From: Sinomicrobium weinanense
Lineage (GTDB): Bacteria; Bacteroidota; Bacteroidia; Flavobacteriales; Flavobacteriaceae
Assembly (NCBI RefSeq): GCF_018863395.1
Contig: NZ_JAHKRR010000010.1
Location: 1 to 41,297, forward strand
Direction: 5' to 3'
DNA: 41,297 nucleotides
Position 1 is the stretch's first letter. Every line of letters begins with the position of its first letter. The notes under the pieces are model-generated. The model was not told where the DNA came from, ran no database searches, and saw nothing but the letters and a program-made list of their open reading frames with translations. Of the stretch, positions 34,723 to 41,297 are shown piece by piece. Made by a program: the position numbers and the translations under genes.

Positions 34723-35532
34723 AGTAATTCTGTATTTGTTTTAGCGTTATATAATTTTAATTTAAGGGTTCGTCCGGCACTTCGTTTGGCAGTGAAAAAA
34801 ACAATAGTCTTTCCCCAAAAAGCCTGTCCTGCCTTTTCAGTTTAATAGTATTTTATGTCTTGTCAATAGCTGGTGTTAATGGTCTTTTATTTAAGTATCC
34901 TTTTCCTTGCCAGTCAAGACAAGGTTAAAAGATTGATAGGAGATTAACCCCGGAAGTTTCGCCGGATTAAAACCGTATAAGCATACCGTTGACATGTATC
35001 ATTTTAGGAGTCCCAAGATAGAGGAAAGCAGTATTTAAAGGTTCTGCATTTTGTCTCATTCTTTGGTCATTTCTTTTCAAATCCGGGGTTTTTCGGGGAA
35101 ACCGGAGATGTTTTCCTCTCGACGATGCCCGGGGAGTGGAGATTAAATAAGATTGAATGAGATTAACGGGGATAGCAGGGGTTTTCGCTGATTTGTTGAT
35201 TGGACTTATAGTATGGCCTTCAATCGTCATGAGGTACTATAAGGCAAAATTTTTAGTACATAACAAAAAATACGTTGACTTAACAAGGATTAGACTTATG
35301 AGCGCTTCTTTATCTTCAGTCCAGCTGAAAAGTCCTCCCCCAGCCCCTCCTAAGGAGGGGAGCCCATGGCTCCTCCCCTTGGGGGAGGTTGGGAGGGAAC
35401 AAACACTAAAAAATTATCCGATTGATTTTTAGTCAATTATCAGATTTTGTCATAGGCTAAAGGTAAAATTATTTCCCCAGAAGAACCGGTTACAGCGGCT
35501 TCGATCTGTTTTTTCCTGTTTCTTTTACCCTT
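34723..35532. repeat. 810-bp repeat-rich spacer without a clear gene
   Basis: The short open frames here look non-coding. It contains a copy (34927-34945) of the left arm of the 18.3-kb palindrome, without its partner arm. It also holds a CT/GA-rich palindromic repeat at 35333-35396, with the perfect hairpin CCCCTCC-TAA-GGAGGGG (35344-35360). The promoter of the GH2 gene should lie in the first 100 bp; no clear TAnnTTTG box was found. Confidence 0.7.
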
Positions 35533-36444
35533 TTACCATTCCTGTTCTCCTTCGTCCGGAATCCTGCGGTGTTTTTTTCCGAGGTGGAAGGCCCTGGAGA
35601 TATTAAAGCCAAAGTGAATGTCTCCACTAAAAAAGTCGTCGGTGGTTTCGGTGATAAATGCCTTTTCGATCATGGTGAGGGCATTGGAAAGCATAAGCTG
35701 AAACACGTGCCCCCCGGTTTCTATATCCACACTAAGGGCAAAGACATCTTTGGTGTTTACCGATTTTAAAGGATTAACGGTATAGAAATATTCGGCATTG
35801 ACAGACACTCTTTTGCTAATCTTGTAACGGCCTCCAGCCCCTACGGCAAAAATATCGTGGGGGTCGGCGTCTATTTTCACAGAATTGCGGTGTACGTATG
35901 TGGGGGAAAGCTGAAGGGAAAGGTTTTCGTTGAATTTCCGTGCCATAAGCACCTGGGTGGTGTAGAACAGGCGGTCACTGAAATCGGGTTTGTCTTCAGG
36001 ATCGTAATCCTTCAGCGTTTTCCAGGCGGCACTGCCAAAAAGGGACACACTCAAAGGGAACGGTTTTTTTCCCGTAGCCTGTTTCAGGAGTTTGTACTTT
36101 ACAAAACCGTCGTATGTTTTTTCGAACGAGCTCCGCCCCACTCCGAACATGAGGTTGTCCGTCAGGGCATACTCCAGCGCAAAACGGATATTGGAATCGT
36201 CCAGGCCGAAAAATTCGTCGATACCGTCATTGATCCGGCCGAAGCGGTGGGAGATCAGGAATTCCAATACCCCTTTTTTCCGGTTCTCTATCGAATGGCC
36301 GTTAATGATCCGCGTGCCTTTGAAGGTAGCACTTATGTATTCCGTATGCTGTGGAGTTTCTTCATCCAGTATCTCCATCAGGTCCTGGGCAGACATATGG
36401 GTGCAGAGGCCCAGGAAAAACAATATCAGTATTGACTTTTTCAT
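35533..36444 (-). CDS. DUF5777-family outer-membrane beta-barrel protein
   Basis: 303 aa with a signal peptide (ILILFFLGLCTHMSAQ). The sequence matches DUF5777 proteins: YISATFKGTRIINGHSIEN near the start, KKGVLEFLISHRFGRINDG, NIRFALEYALTDNLMFGVGRSSFEKTYDGFVKYKLL in pieces, and a barrel that closes with DIHFGFNISRAFHLGK. The function is unknown. In Flavobacteria such genes sit beside YceI and cytochrome genes, as here, so it may be the outer-membrane part of a lipid/quinone or redox module. It is 235 bp downstream of the YceI gene, so it may have its own promoter. Confidence 0.88.
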   Translation of the reverse strand: MKKSILILFFLGLCTHMSAQDLMEILDEETPQHTEYISATFKGTRIINGHSIENRKKGVLEFLISHRFGRINDGIDEFFGLDDSNIRFALEYALTDNLMFGVGRSSFEKTYDGFVKYKLLKQATGKKPFPLSVSLFGSAAWKTLKDYDPEDKPDFSDRLFYTTQVLMARKFNENLSLQLSPTYVHRNSVKIDADPHDIFAVGAGGRYKISKRVSVNAEYFYTVNPLKSVNTKDVFALSVDIETGGHVFQLMLSNALTMIEKAFITETTDDFFSGDIHFGFNISRAFHLGKKHRRIPDEGEQEW

Positions 36445-36679
36445 TTTTTTTGATAAATGGTTTATCTTAAGACTTTAAGATATAAGATGTTAGATATTAG
36501 ATATCAGATGTTAGACATAAGATTATAGGACATAGGACTTTAAAATGTGACTGAATTAACGACCTCAGAGCAAGCCTTTCGATAAATACCATATTGAGTT
36601 TACCTGTACCGGGCCTGTCTGCACTGAGCTGATATCTTCGGGCTACCTTTTTAAGTTCGGCCGTTGGTTCATATATAGC
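36445..36679. repeat. Spacer with degenerate TTAGATAT-type repeats
   Basis: From about 36470 to 36540 the sequence is a run of near-copies of GATGTTAGATATTA, such as GATATCAGATGTTAGA and GACATAAGATTATAGGACAT. No gene is visible. It separates the DUF5777 and YceI genes and may include a promoter for the former. Confidence 0.6.
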
Positions 36680-37228
36680 TCAACGATACGGCAGGTGTTC
36701 CAGCTTAAAGGAAACCTCCACTTCACGGGCTATATTATTGCGTACAATGGCCGGTATTTTAATATCGTAGTCTGCAACGGTGATCATAAACTTTCCGGTG
36801 AGGCTTATCTTTTCGTTTTCCGTATCTGTCCTGGCCTCGATCTGAACGGGCTTTGTGATACCGTGAATGGTCAGTTTTCCATCGACCTCCGCTACACCAT
36901 TGTCACCGGACATAACTTCCTGCAGGTTTTGTATCTTCCCGGTAAAGGTCGCCTTGGGAAACTTGTCGGACTCCACATAGTTCTCATTGAAATGCTCCTG
37001 CATCAGGGCCTTTTCAAAAACAAAGGATTTCATCAGTATACTTATGGCGATCTCACCGGTAGAAAGGTCAACGATGCTCAGCACCTGCTTGTTCTCCGCC
37101 TTGATATCCTCTACCGGGGTATGGGAATAAAAGGAAATATTTCCCTGTTTGGTCAGGTATTTTTCCTGGGGGAACAGCAAAGAATGCCAGCCTATAAAAA
37201 TCAGTATTATTATGGATCTGATCTGCAT
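36680..37228 (-). CDS. YceI-family periplasmic lipid-binding protein
   Basis: 182 aa with a signal peptide (IIILIFIGWHSLLFPQ). The lipocalin-like YceI fold is clear: GNISFYSHTPVEDIKAENK, FEKALMQEHFNENYVESDKFP (in two parts), ATFTGKIQNL, VDGKLTIHGITKPVQIEA and the final REVEVSFKLEHL. YceI proteins bind long isoprenoids or similar lipids; a role in carrying quinone-type molecules is often proposed. It is part of a tight run with the OB-fold and cytochrome genes (14-bp spacers), which suggests membrane redox function. Confidence 0.92.
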   Translation of the reverse strand: MQIRSIIILIFIGWHSLLFPQEKYLTKQGNISFYSHTPVEDIKAENKQVLSIVDLSTGEIAISILMKSFVFEKALMQEHFNENYVESDKFPKATFTGKIQNLQEVMSGDNGVAEVDGKLTIHGITKPVQIEARTDTENEKISLTGKFMITVADYDIKIPAIVRNNIAREVEVSFKLEHLPYR

Positions 37229-37242
37229 TTTTAAACCTGTTT

Positions 37243-37674
37243 TTAATCGCTAATGACTGCCCTGACCAGGATAACATCGAGCAGAAACCCGGTGCATATC
37301 CCTTTTATCCTGATCTGTTGCCCTTTATGCAGGCCCAGGGCCTTCTTGTTCTCGGTAGGATACATATTGCATATGATGCTCTCTTCGGAACCTTCCACTC
37401 CAAGGGTAATAATACTGTTGCCATCGGCTGCGCTGATATCCCTGATCTCTCCTTCTACCTGTATGATCTTGTCCAGGTACAATTTATTTGCATTGTTCTC
37501 ATCGGTTTTAAATGCTTCCAGCAGTGTTTTTGCCGCCAGGGTATGATCGGCATCGGAGGCGTTAACATCTGTGTGCGGTTTGTTATAGAGCCTCATAAAG
37601 GCAATAAGCCCTATCAGGACACCTACAATGATAAGTATGCCCGAAATATAAACCGAACGTTTTACTCCCTTCAT
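37243..37674 (-). CDS. Membrane-anchored OB-fold (tRNA_anti-like) protein
   Basis: 143 aa. A single N-terminal membrane helix (YISGILIIVGVLIGLIAFMR) is followed by a helix (AKTLLEAFKTDENNAN) and an OB fold: KIIQVEGEIRDISAADGNSI, ITLGVEGSEESIICNMYP and GQQIRIKGICTGFLLDVILV. Despite the family name, the membrane-anchored version with this leader is common in Bacteroidota and is not an RNA enzyme. The function is unknown. It lies between the cytochrome and YceI genes with 14 bp on each side. Confidence 0.82.
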   Translation of the reverse strand: MKGVKRSVYISGILIIVGVLIGLIAFMRLYNKPHTDVNASDADHTLAAKTLLEAFKTDENNANKLYLDKIIQVEGEIRDISAADGNSIITLGVEGSEESIICNMYPTENKKALGLHKGQQIRIKGICTGFLLDVILVRAVISD

Positions 37675-37688
37675 ATTAATTTCCAGTT

Positions 37689-38024
37689 TTAATTATCCGC
37701 AGCCCCGTTATCTACCCAGCAGCCTATCAGGGCGATCTCTTCTGAAGTCAGCGATCCCTGCTTTGGCATGATGCCCGCTTCGGTAAGCTCCCTGATCTTT
37801 TCGGCATTGTCCTTAACCGTGGAAAAATTGCGAAAATCGAGCGGATGTACAGAGCCATTATGACATTGTATACAATTATTGTCTATAATTGGCCTTACCG
37901 TCGTTGAGAAAGAAATGCCGGGATCGCATGAAATCTCTTCCATGTCCTCCTCTTCTACATTATACTCGCAGGAAACCGTACAAACGGCAAGAAGGATAAG
38001 GTATAAAATTCTGGTTGTTGTCAT
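37689..38024 (-). CDS. Mono-haem cytochrome c lipoprotein
   Basis: About 111 aa from MTTTRILYLILLAVCTVSC, chosen because AACAAAA precedes this ATG; an ATG four codons upstream is also possible. The mature protein carries one haem site, NNCIQCHNG, and a likely axial Met in EAGIMPKQG. The pattern VRPIIDNNCIQCHNGSVHPLDFRN is typical of small electron-carrier domains (PSCyt1-like) in Bacteroidota. It probably passes electrons at the periplasmic face. It follows the COG4315 lipoprotein and precedes the OB-fold gene by 14 bp. Confidence 0.87.
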   Translation of the reverse strand: MTTTRILYLILLAVCTVSCEYNVEEEDMEEISCDPGISFSTTVRPIIDNNCIQCHNGSVHPLDFRNFSTVKDNAEKIRELTEAGIMPKQGSLTSEEIALIGCWVDNGAADN

Positions 38025-38108
38025 TTTTGTTATCATGCCTGTTAAACTAAGAGGGAAGAGAGGGCTAAAAAGTCTTATGCCCCCTCTTTTTCAATTGTCC
38101 GTTCCGGC

Positions 38109-38972
38109 CTATCCCCTGTTTACGGCTTCAGGGGCCTCCTGGGTGTCGGTATTCACTATGGGCCATACGCCGGGACTGGGCACACTCACCCCTTTGTTGT
38201 CTCCCCTGGCATCGTCAGGGCCAAAATAGTACAGGGGCCAGCCCTTGTAGGTCAATTGGTCCCGTTCTCCGTGGACCAGGATCGTATTAAAATCGTCCGG
38301 ATTCAGGATACTGGGAAGCCTGTCGAGGTCTACATGAAAAATGGGCCAGACAGAATCATTGGAAAAGTCTTCGTTAGTATAGGTATTATTGTCTTTTGTA
38401 TCGGGGGCAAATGCATAAAGGGTATTTCCCATGATATCGGTAATGTAAAGGGTGGTCCCCTCACCTTCTACATAATCCCCGTTTTCATCGATAATATAAT
38501 TTTTTCCGTCGTCTCCCACCAGTTGGGCATGGACATACATCAGGGAATAGTCGGGCTTTGCTACATACCATATGTCATTCACTCCATCGCCATTTACTTC
38601 CCCGGCTGCGTTGTCCTGGGCAAAATAATACAGGGGCCAGCCCTTGTAGGTGGTCTGTTTTTCTCCGTCTTCCCGTGTTATGGTCGCAAAGTCGTTGGCA
38701 TCCAACCCTTCGTCTACCGTAATGTCTTCGGCATAGAACACGGGCCAGGCACTCAGGCATCCTTCATTACAGGTAGAAGTCTCTTTGGAATCATTGGAAA
38801 AGAAATAGAGTGTCATTCCTTCACTGTCGGTAAGGATCTGTCCGTGATCGCCATCTTCTGCCAGCTTAATGTAATTTTCTTCCGGCTCGGGGGTAGAAGA
38901 AGAATCGTCATCGCTGCTACAGGAATAAAAGGCGAAAATCACGATCGCAAGTAAAAGGCTGGTTTTTTTCAT
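38109..38972 (-). CDS. COG4315 secreted-repeat lipoprotein with two repeat units
   Basis: 287 aa with a lipobox (VIFAFYSC). After an acidic linker there are two units of the PF03640 'secreted repeat' type: LTDSEGMTLYFFSND...CNEGCLSAWP and YITDIMGNTLYAFAPD...SVWPIF. Each is followed by a TYKGWPLYYF segment. The first unit keeps the Cys pair and the second has lost it. The biochemical role is unknown, though membership in redox operons suggests electron transfer or metal binding. It is the first gene of the set and divergent from a LytTR regulator. Confidence 0.87.
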   Translation of the reverse strand: MKKTSLLLAIVIFAFYSCSSDDDSSSTPEPEENYIKLAEDGDHGQILTDSEGMTLYFFSNDSKETSTCNEGCLSAWPVFYAEDITVDEGLDANDFATITREDGEKQTTYKGWPLYYFAQDNAAGEVNGDGVNDIWYVAKPDYSLMYVHAQLVGDDGKNYIIDENGDYVEGEGTTLYITDIMGNTLYAFAPDTKDNNTYTNEDFSNDSVWPIFHVDLDRLPSILNPDDFNTILVHGERDQLTYKGWPLYYFGPDDARGDNKGVSVPSPGVWPIVNTDTQEAPEAVNRG

Positions 38973-38988
38973 AATGTAAATTTTGTTT

Positions 38989-39035
38989 TAAATTTGACAC
39001 ATCAAATTAACTGACAATAAACGCATTACACCAAA
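38989..39035 (-). promoter_or_regulatory. Overlapping divergent promoter elements and dyad before the COG4315 gene
   Basis: AATTTGA-CACA-TCAAATT (38991-39008) is a perfect 7-bp dyad. Its right half forms a minus-strand -7 box TTAATTTG (39010-39003), with TTTG at 39035-39032 and 21 nt between, about 25 nt before the COG4315 ATG. Its left half forms a plus-strand TAAATTTG (38989-38996) facing the LytTR gene. A regulator bound here could control both directions. Confidence 0.45.
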
Positions 39036-39178
39036 AAAACCTGAGCGAGAGGGAAAAAATAACCGGTAAAAGGGAAAAACTGCGGTTAAGCACCTCAGGA
39101 AATTCCAAAATAATCCGCCGCCCGGTTTGCGATGTCTTTTTTAAAAGCCGTATTTTGGACATTTAAACTCCCCCCTGT

Positions 39179-40297
39179 ATGAAAAAAGATCATGTCTATT
39201 TTTTTACCTTCCTCGGCCTGGCCATTGTTACTTTTGTGGTGGGCTATTTCAGTATGAACTACCTGCTGGAGATCTCGACCAATCATTTTTTGCGGACCCA
39301 GATCGAATCGAGCAAACGCGAAGCCAGTGAGATCTCATCCCTGGTGCAGTTTCAACTGGAAAACGGCCTGTCTAAGGAAGAAGTGGTCAATAATCTGCAA
39401 AAGAGCCTTGAAAATACGAGTATGGAAGCAGGCTTTGTATGTATGTTTGACTGGTCGGGCATTGAGATCTGCCATCCGAACCCGGAAAAGATAGGCCAGT
39501 TGATATTGCCGGAAGAATCTTTTGTGCAACCTGCCGTGTATTCCGAGCCGGACCCTAATGACCTGTACAGTCTCCTGAAACAAAAGAAACAGACCGGGGG
39601 TATCCGGGAATTCTCTGATACGGACAGGGACTCGGAGATCATTTACCTCTACCCCGTAAAAAATACGGATTGGATCGTCGCCGCCCATGCCAATATAGAC
39701 CATATCAAGGCAAGAATGCTGCAACTGAAGAACAATTTTATCCTCGCCTATGCCATTTCGGGCATGCTCATTGTGCTGATGTCCCTTTTTATGGTACGCC
39801 TTATCAGCGGACGGTACGAAAAAAAACTGGAAATAAAGAACGAAGGGCTTTCCCGGGATATCGTAACCCTGTCCAAACTGAATCACGACCTCACCCTGTA
39901 CAAACAAAAAGTAGAAGAAAATGCAGATGACCCCGAAAGCGACCGGGACAATAGCACGGCAAAAAAGCGGATATTAACCTATGTAAAAGACGAGATCGTT
40001 TCTATTGAACCCCATAATATAGCCTTTATATACATGGAAAACACCGTGACCCATATCTGCTGCTCGGACGGCAGGATCTTTCACAGCAACAACAGCCTGG
40101 AAGAAGTGTTCTCGGAGCTGGACAGCACCCTCTTTTTCAGGGCAAACCGCCGTGTTATCCTCTCCATTAACAGCATTGACAAAATCTATAAATACGGAAA
40201 CAACCAGTTGAAGATAGAAGTGAACCCTAAATTTCCCCTGGATATTATTATCAGCAAGAACAAGGCTTCTGAGTTTAAGCAGTGGTTGAGAGGGTAA
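39179..40297 (+). CDS. Membrane-anchored Cache-LytTR transcription regulator
   Basis: 372 aa. Helix 1 (about residues 7-29) and helix 2 (about 187-209) bracket a periplasmic Cache-like sensor of about 150 residues (FVCMFDWSGIEICHPNPEKIGQ in parts, IYLYPVKNTDWIVAAHANID). A coiled coil (about 213-250) leads to a LytTR DNA-binding domain (about 265-370: VKDEIVSIEPHNIAFIYMEN, FFRANRRVILSINSIDKIYKY, IIISKNKASEFKQWL). There is no kinase or receiver domain, so it is a one-component system that signals from periplasm to DNA. The divergent redox gene set starting at 38972 is the obvious target. Confidence 0.9.
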   Translation: MKKDHVYFFTFLGLAIVTFVVGYFSMNYLLEISTNHFLRTQIESSKREASEISSLVQFQLENGLSKEEVVNNLQKSLENTSMEAGFVCMFDWSGIEICHPNPEKIGQLILPEESFVQPAVYSEPDPNDLYSLLKQKKQTGGIREFSDTDRDSEIIYLYPVKNTDWIVAAHANIDHIKARMLQLKNNFILAYAISGMLIVLMSLFMVRLISGRYEKKLEIKNEGLSRDIVTLSKLNHDLTLYKQKVEENADDPESDRDNSTAKKRILTYVKDEIVSIEPHNIAFIYMENTVTHICCSDGRIFHSNNSLEEVFSELDSTLFFRANRRVILSINSIDKIYKYGNNQLKIEVNPKFPLDIIISKNKASEFKQWLRG

Positions 40298-40303
40298 TGG
40301 TGG

Positions 40304-40331
40304 CGGTTGCCAGTTGCCGGTTGCAGGTTGA
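40304..40331 (+). repeat. Short tandem repeat, 7-bp unit, four copies
   Basis: CGGTTGC, CAGTTGC, CGGTTGC and AGGTTGA follow one another directly, seven bases after the LytTR gene's stop. The unit length is not a multiple of three, and the tract lies outside any gene. Confidence 0.85.
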
Positions 40332-40387
40332 TGAAAAAGAACACGGTTATAACGCTCGATTTCCTCTCTCCTGGTTAAAAATAATCG

Positions 40388-40416
40388 TTTGGTAACCTTT
40401 ACTGTAACTAAATTTG
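40388..40416 (+). promoter_or_regulatory. Promoter of the histone H1-like gene
   Basis: TTTG (40388-40391) and TAAATTTG (40409-40416), spaced by 17 nt, match the Bacteroidota housekeeping promoter fully. Transcription should begin near 40423, giving a leader of about 30 nt that ends in TTCAA before the ATG. This also shows that the upstream in-frame ATG at 40389 is not the start. Confidence 0.8.
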
Positions 40417-40454
40417 ACTATTTTCGCCCTTCATTGCAAAAATTTACAGTTCAA

Positions 40455-40631
40455 ATGAAAGATTTATTAGGCACGATCCAGTCAGAGATCGAAACATTTA
40501 ACGCGGAAGCACAGTTACAAGTTGAAAAAGGAAACAAAGCGGCCGGTACAAGGGCCCGTAAGTCTGCGCTGGAAATCAGCAAACTTATGAAAGAGTTCCG
40601 CAAAGTATCTTTGGAAGAATCCAAAAAATAG
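40455..40631 (+). CDS. Histone H1-like DNA-binding protein
   Basis: 58 aa from MKDLLGTIQSEIETFNAEAQ. The whole protein is the short Bacteroidota histone H1-like family (PF07432 type): an amphipathic helix, then EKGNKAAGTRARKSALEISK and LMKEFRKVSLEESKK, with a basic GTRARKS loop. It is thought to bind DNA as a small nucleoid protein. It is a single-gene unit with a consensus promoter and a strong terminator. The frame is open further upstream, but the promoter lies inside that part. Confidence 0.92.
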   Translation: MKDLLGTIQSEIETFNAEAQLQVEKGNKAAGTRARKSALEISKLMKEFRKVSLEESKK

Positions 40632-40646
40632 TGCTTTAAAGAAAAG

Positions 40647-40690
40647 ACCGCCCGGACTGAGAATGGTCCGGGCGGTTTCTTTTTGTCTTT
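40647..40690 (+). terminator. Rho-independent terminator of the histone H1-like gene
   Basis: ACCGCCCGGAC (40647-40657) pairs perfectly with 40666-40676 around an 8-nt loop, followed by TTCTTTTTGTCTTTTT. It begins 15 bp after the stop codon. Confidence 0.95.
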
Positions 40691-40791
40691 TTCCATCTTA
40701 TTATTCTTCCATTTGTGGTTTTCCCGTTATGGGCCTTATTTTACTACACAGATTCACAAAGATTTAATCCCGGGTTTAATGTCATTACAAT

Positions 40792-40950
40792 TTATGTGGC
40801 TGGATAAATGTTGCCTCTCGCAGTGACACTTATAAGAAGCCAGGTAAAGAAGGTAAGAGCGAAATGCTTATCGTTTAGAAAGTATATGATAGGATATAAG
40901 CCTACGAGAACAGCTAATGTACTAAAGATAAACCGGGTAGTTTTTTTCAT
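40792..40950 (-). CDS. Doubtful 52-aa membrane ORF
   Basis: The frame starts MKKTTRFIFSTLAVLVGLYP, a convincing membrane helix with an A/T-rich leader, and a second hydrophobic stretch is ALTFFTWLLI. The start resembles the N-terminus of larger four-helix DUF2306-type proteins, but the end (SVTARGNIYPAT) looks like translated repeat sequence. It may be the remnant of a longer gene, or a chance ORF. I see no promoter. Confidence 0.3.
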   Translation of the reverse strand: MKKTTRFIFSTLAVLVGLYPIIYFLNDKHFALTFFTWLLISVTARGNIYPAT

Positions 40951-41072
40951 TTGCGGGTAGTGTTTATTGTATTTGTTTAAAAACAGCTAAAATTGTTATA
41001 ATCTTGTAGGGCATTCGTGAGAAACCTGTGAATGAGTTTGAATGAAGGGGGTGAAGCTGATGAAGAGCGACC

Positions 41073-41118
41073 GGTGGTTTCGATACGTCCCGAGCGGAGC
41101 TCGGGACACTCAACCACC
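41073..41118. repeat. Palindromic repeat with nested stems
   Basis: GGTGGTT (41073-41079) pairs with AACCACC (41112-41118). Inside, GTCCCGAG (41087-41094) pairs perfectly with CTCGGGAC (41100-41107). A partial second copy, GGGTGGTTT, starts at 41127. The remaining sequence from 40951 to 41297 shows no gene. Confidence 0.85.
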
Positions 41119-41297
41119 TATGGACTGGGTGGTTTGAGGTACTAGTATGGATTTCTCTGAAACAGCTTTAATGGAGGCCGCTGAGTGCCCCGGCCCCGCC
41201 GGGATGTACCGATACAGCCGGGGTTTTGGTATAATCGCCTTTAGCAATCACTCAACCATCTACATATGGGTTATAAAAATTTACAGATGTTACTTCA

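Noticed and set aside
34967-35432. Two short open frames (minus 87 codons, plus 91 codons) in the long spacer
   Set aside because: Both run through repeat DNA and show no signal, motif or plausible leader.
41073-41118. Possible attachment site or transposon end
   Set aside because: No integrase, transposase or tRNA is nearby. It fits better as a dispersed palindromic repeat.

Overview
The window looks like a Flavobacteriaceae-type Bacteroidota chromosome. The signs are SusC/SusD and FecR/ECF-sigma pairs, a Bacteroidota-type T6SS (subtype iii: TssD, VgrG, DUF4280 PAAR-like), a 58-aa histone H1-like protein, promoters of the TTTG/TAnnTTTG class, A-rich leaders instead of Shine-Dalgarno sites, and many intergenic palindromic repeats. 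No rRNA, tRNA, CRISPR array, transposase or integrase was seen. The genus cannot be told from the sequence.

Region A (about 1-10670, all minus strand) is a T6SS tail/effector island. In transcription order it holds a tube protein TssD with its own promoter and terminator, a second TssD, a candidate L,D-transpeptidase-fold toxin with an adjacent lipoprotein, VgrG, an unknown 286-aa VgrG-linked protein, and a 1254-aa specialised spike. The spike reads PAAR-like DUF4280, Ig-like repeats, a lambda-endolysin-like GH104 transglycosylase, then an M74/LAS metallo-endopeptidase. Three small lipoproteins follow. One resembles XAC2610, an immunity family known to block a lysozyme-like effector; one looks SH3-like; one is a DUF3828-like protein that seems cut short. 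Sheath, baseplate and membrane-complex genes are outside the window.

Region B (10899-30881) is one long minus-strand catabolic locus facing a divergent ECF sigma factor. It holds FecR anti-sigma, SusC with an STN domain, SusD, an HGSNAT-like (DUF5009) membrane acyltransferase, a sorbosone-dehydrogenase-like propeller fused to cytochrome c, an SMP-30 lactonase-like lipoprotein, an exported amidohydrolase/deacetylase, an exported SelA/DgaE-like PLP enzyme, a Tat-exported RidA, an exported RraA-like protein, an NTF2-like lipoprotein, a BASS-type transporter and a second TonB receptor. Nearly every enzyme has a Sec, lipoprotein or Tat signal. My reading is an undescribed periplasmic oxidative route for an N-acyl amino sugar or similar compound: oxidise, hydrolyse the lactone, deacylate, eliminate ammonia, hydrolyse the imine, cleave, import. 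This is inference. Three palindromic repeat families sit between blocks of the locus.

Region C (31208-34722) has a CBM9-like lipoprotein, a small multidrug-export-family membrane protein, a GH2 glycosidase and a 203-bp element with 28-bp perfect inverted ends. Region D (35533-40297) is a five-gene envelope/redox set (DUF5777 barrel, YceI, OB-fold protein, mono-haem cytochrome c, COG4315 repeat lipoprotein) facing a membrane-anchored Cache-LytTR regulator. Region E (40298-41297) has the histone H1-like gene with a clear promoter and terminator, then repeats and a doubtful 52-aa membrane ORF.
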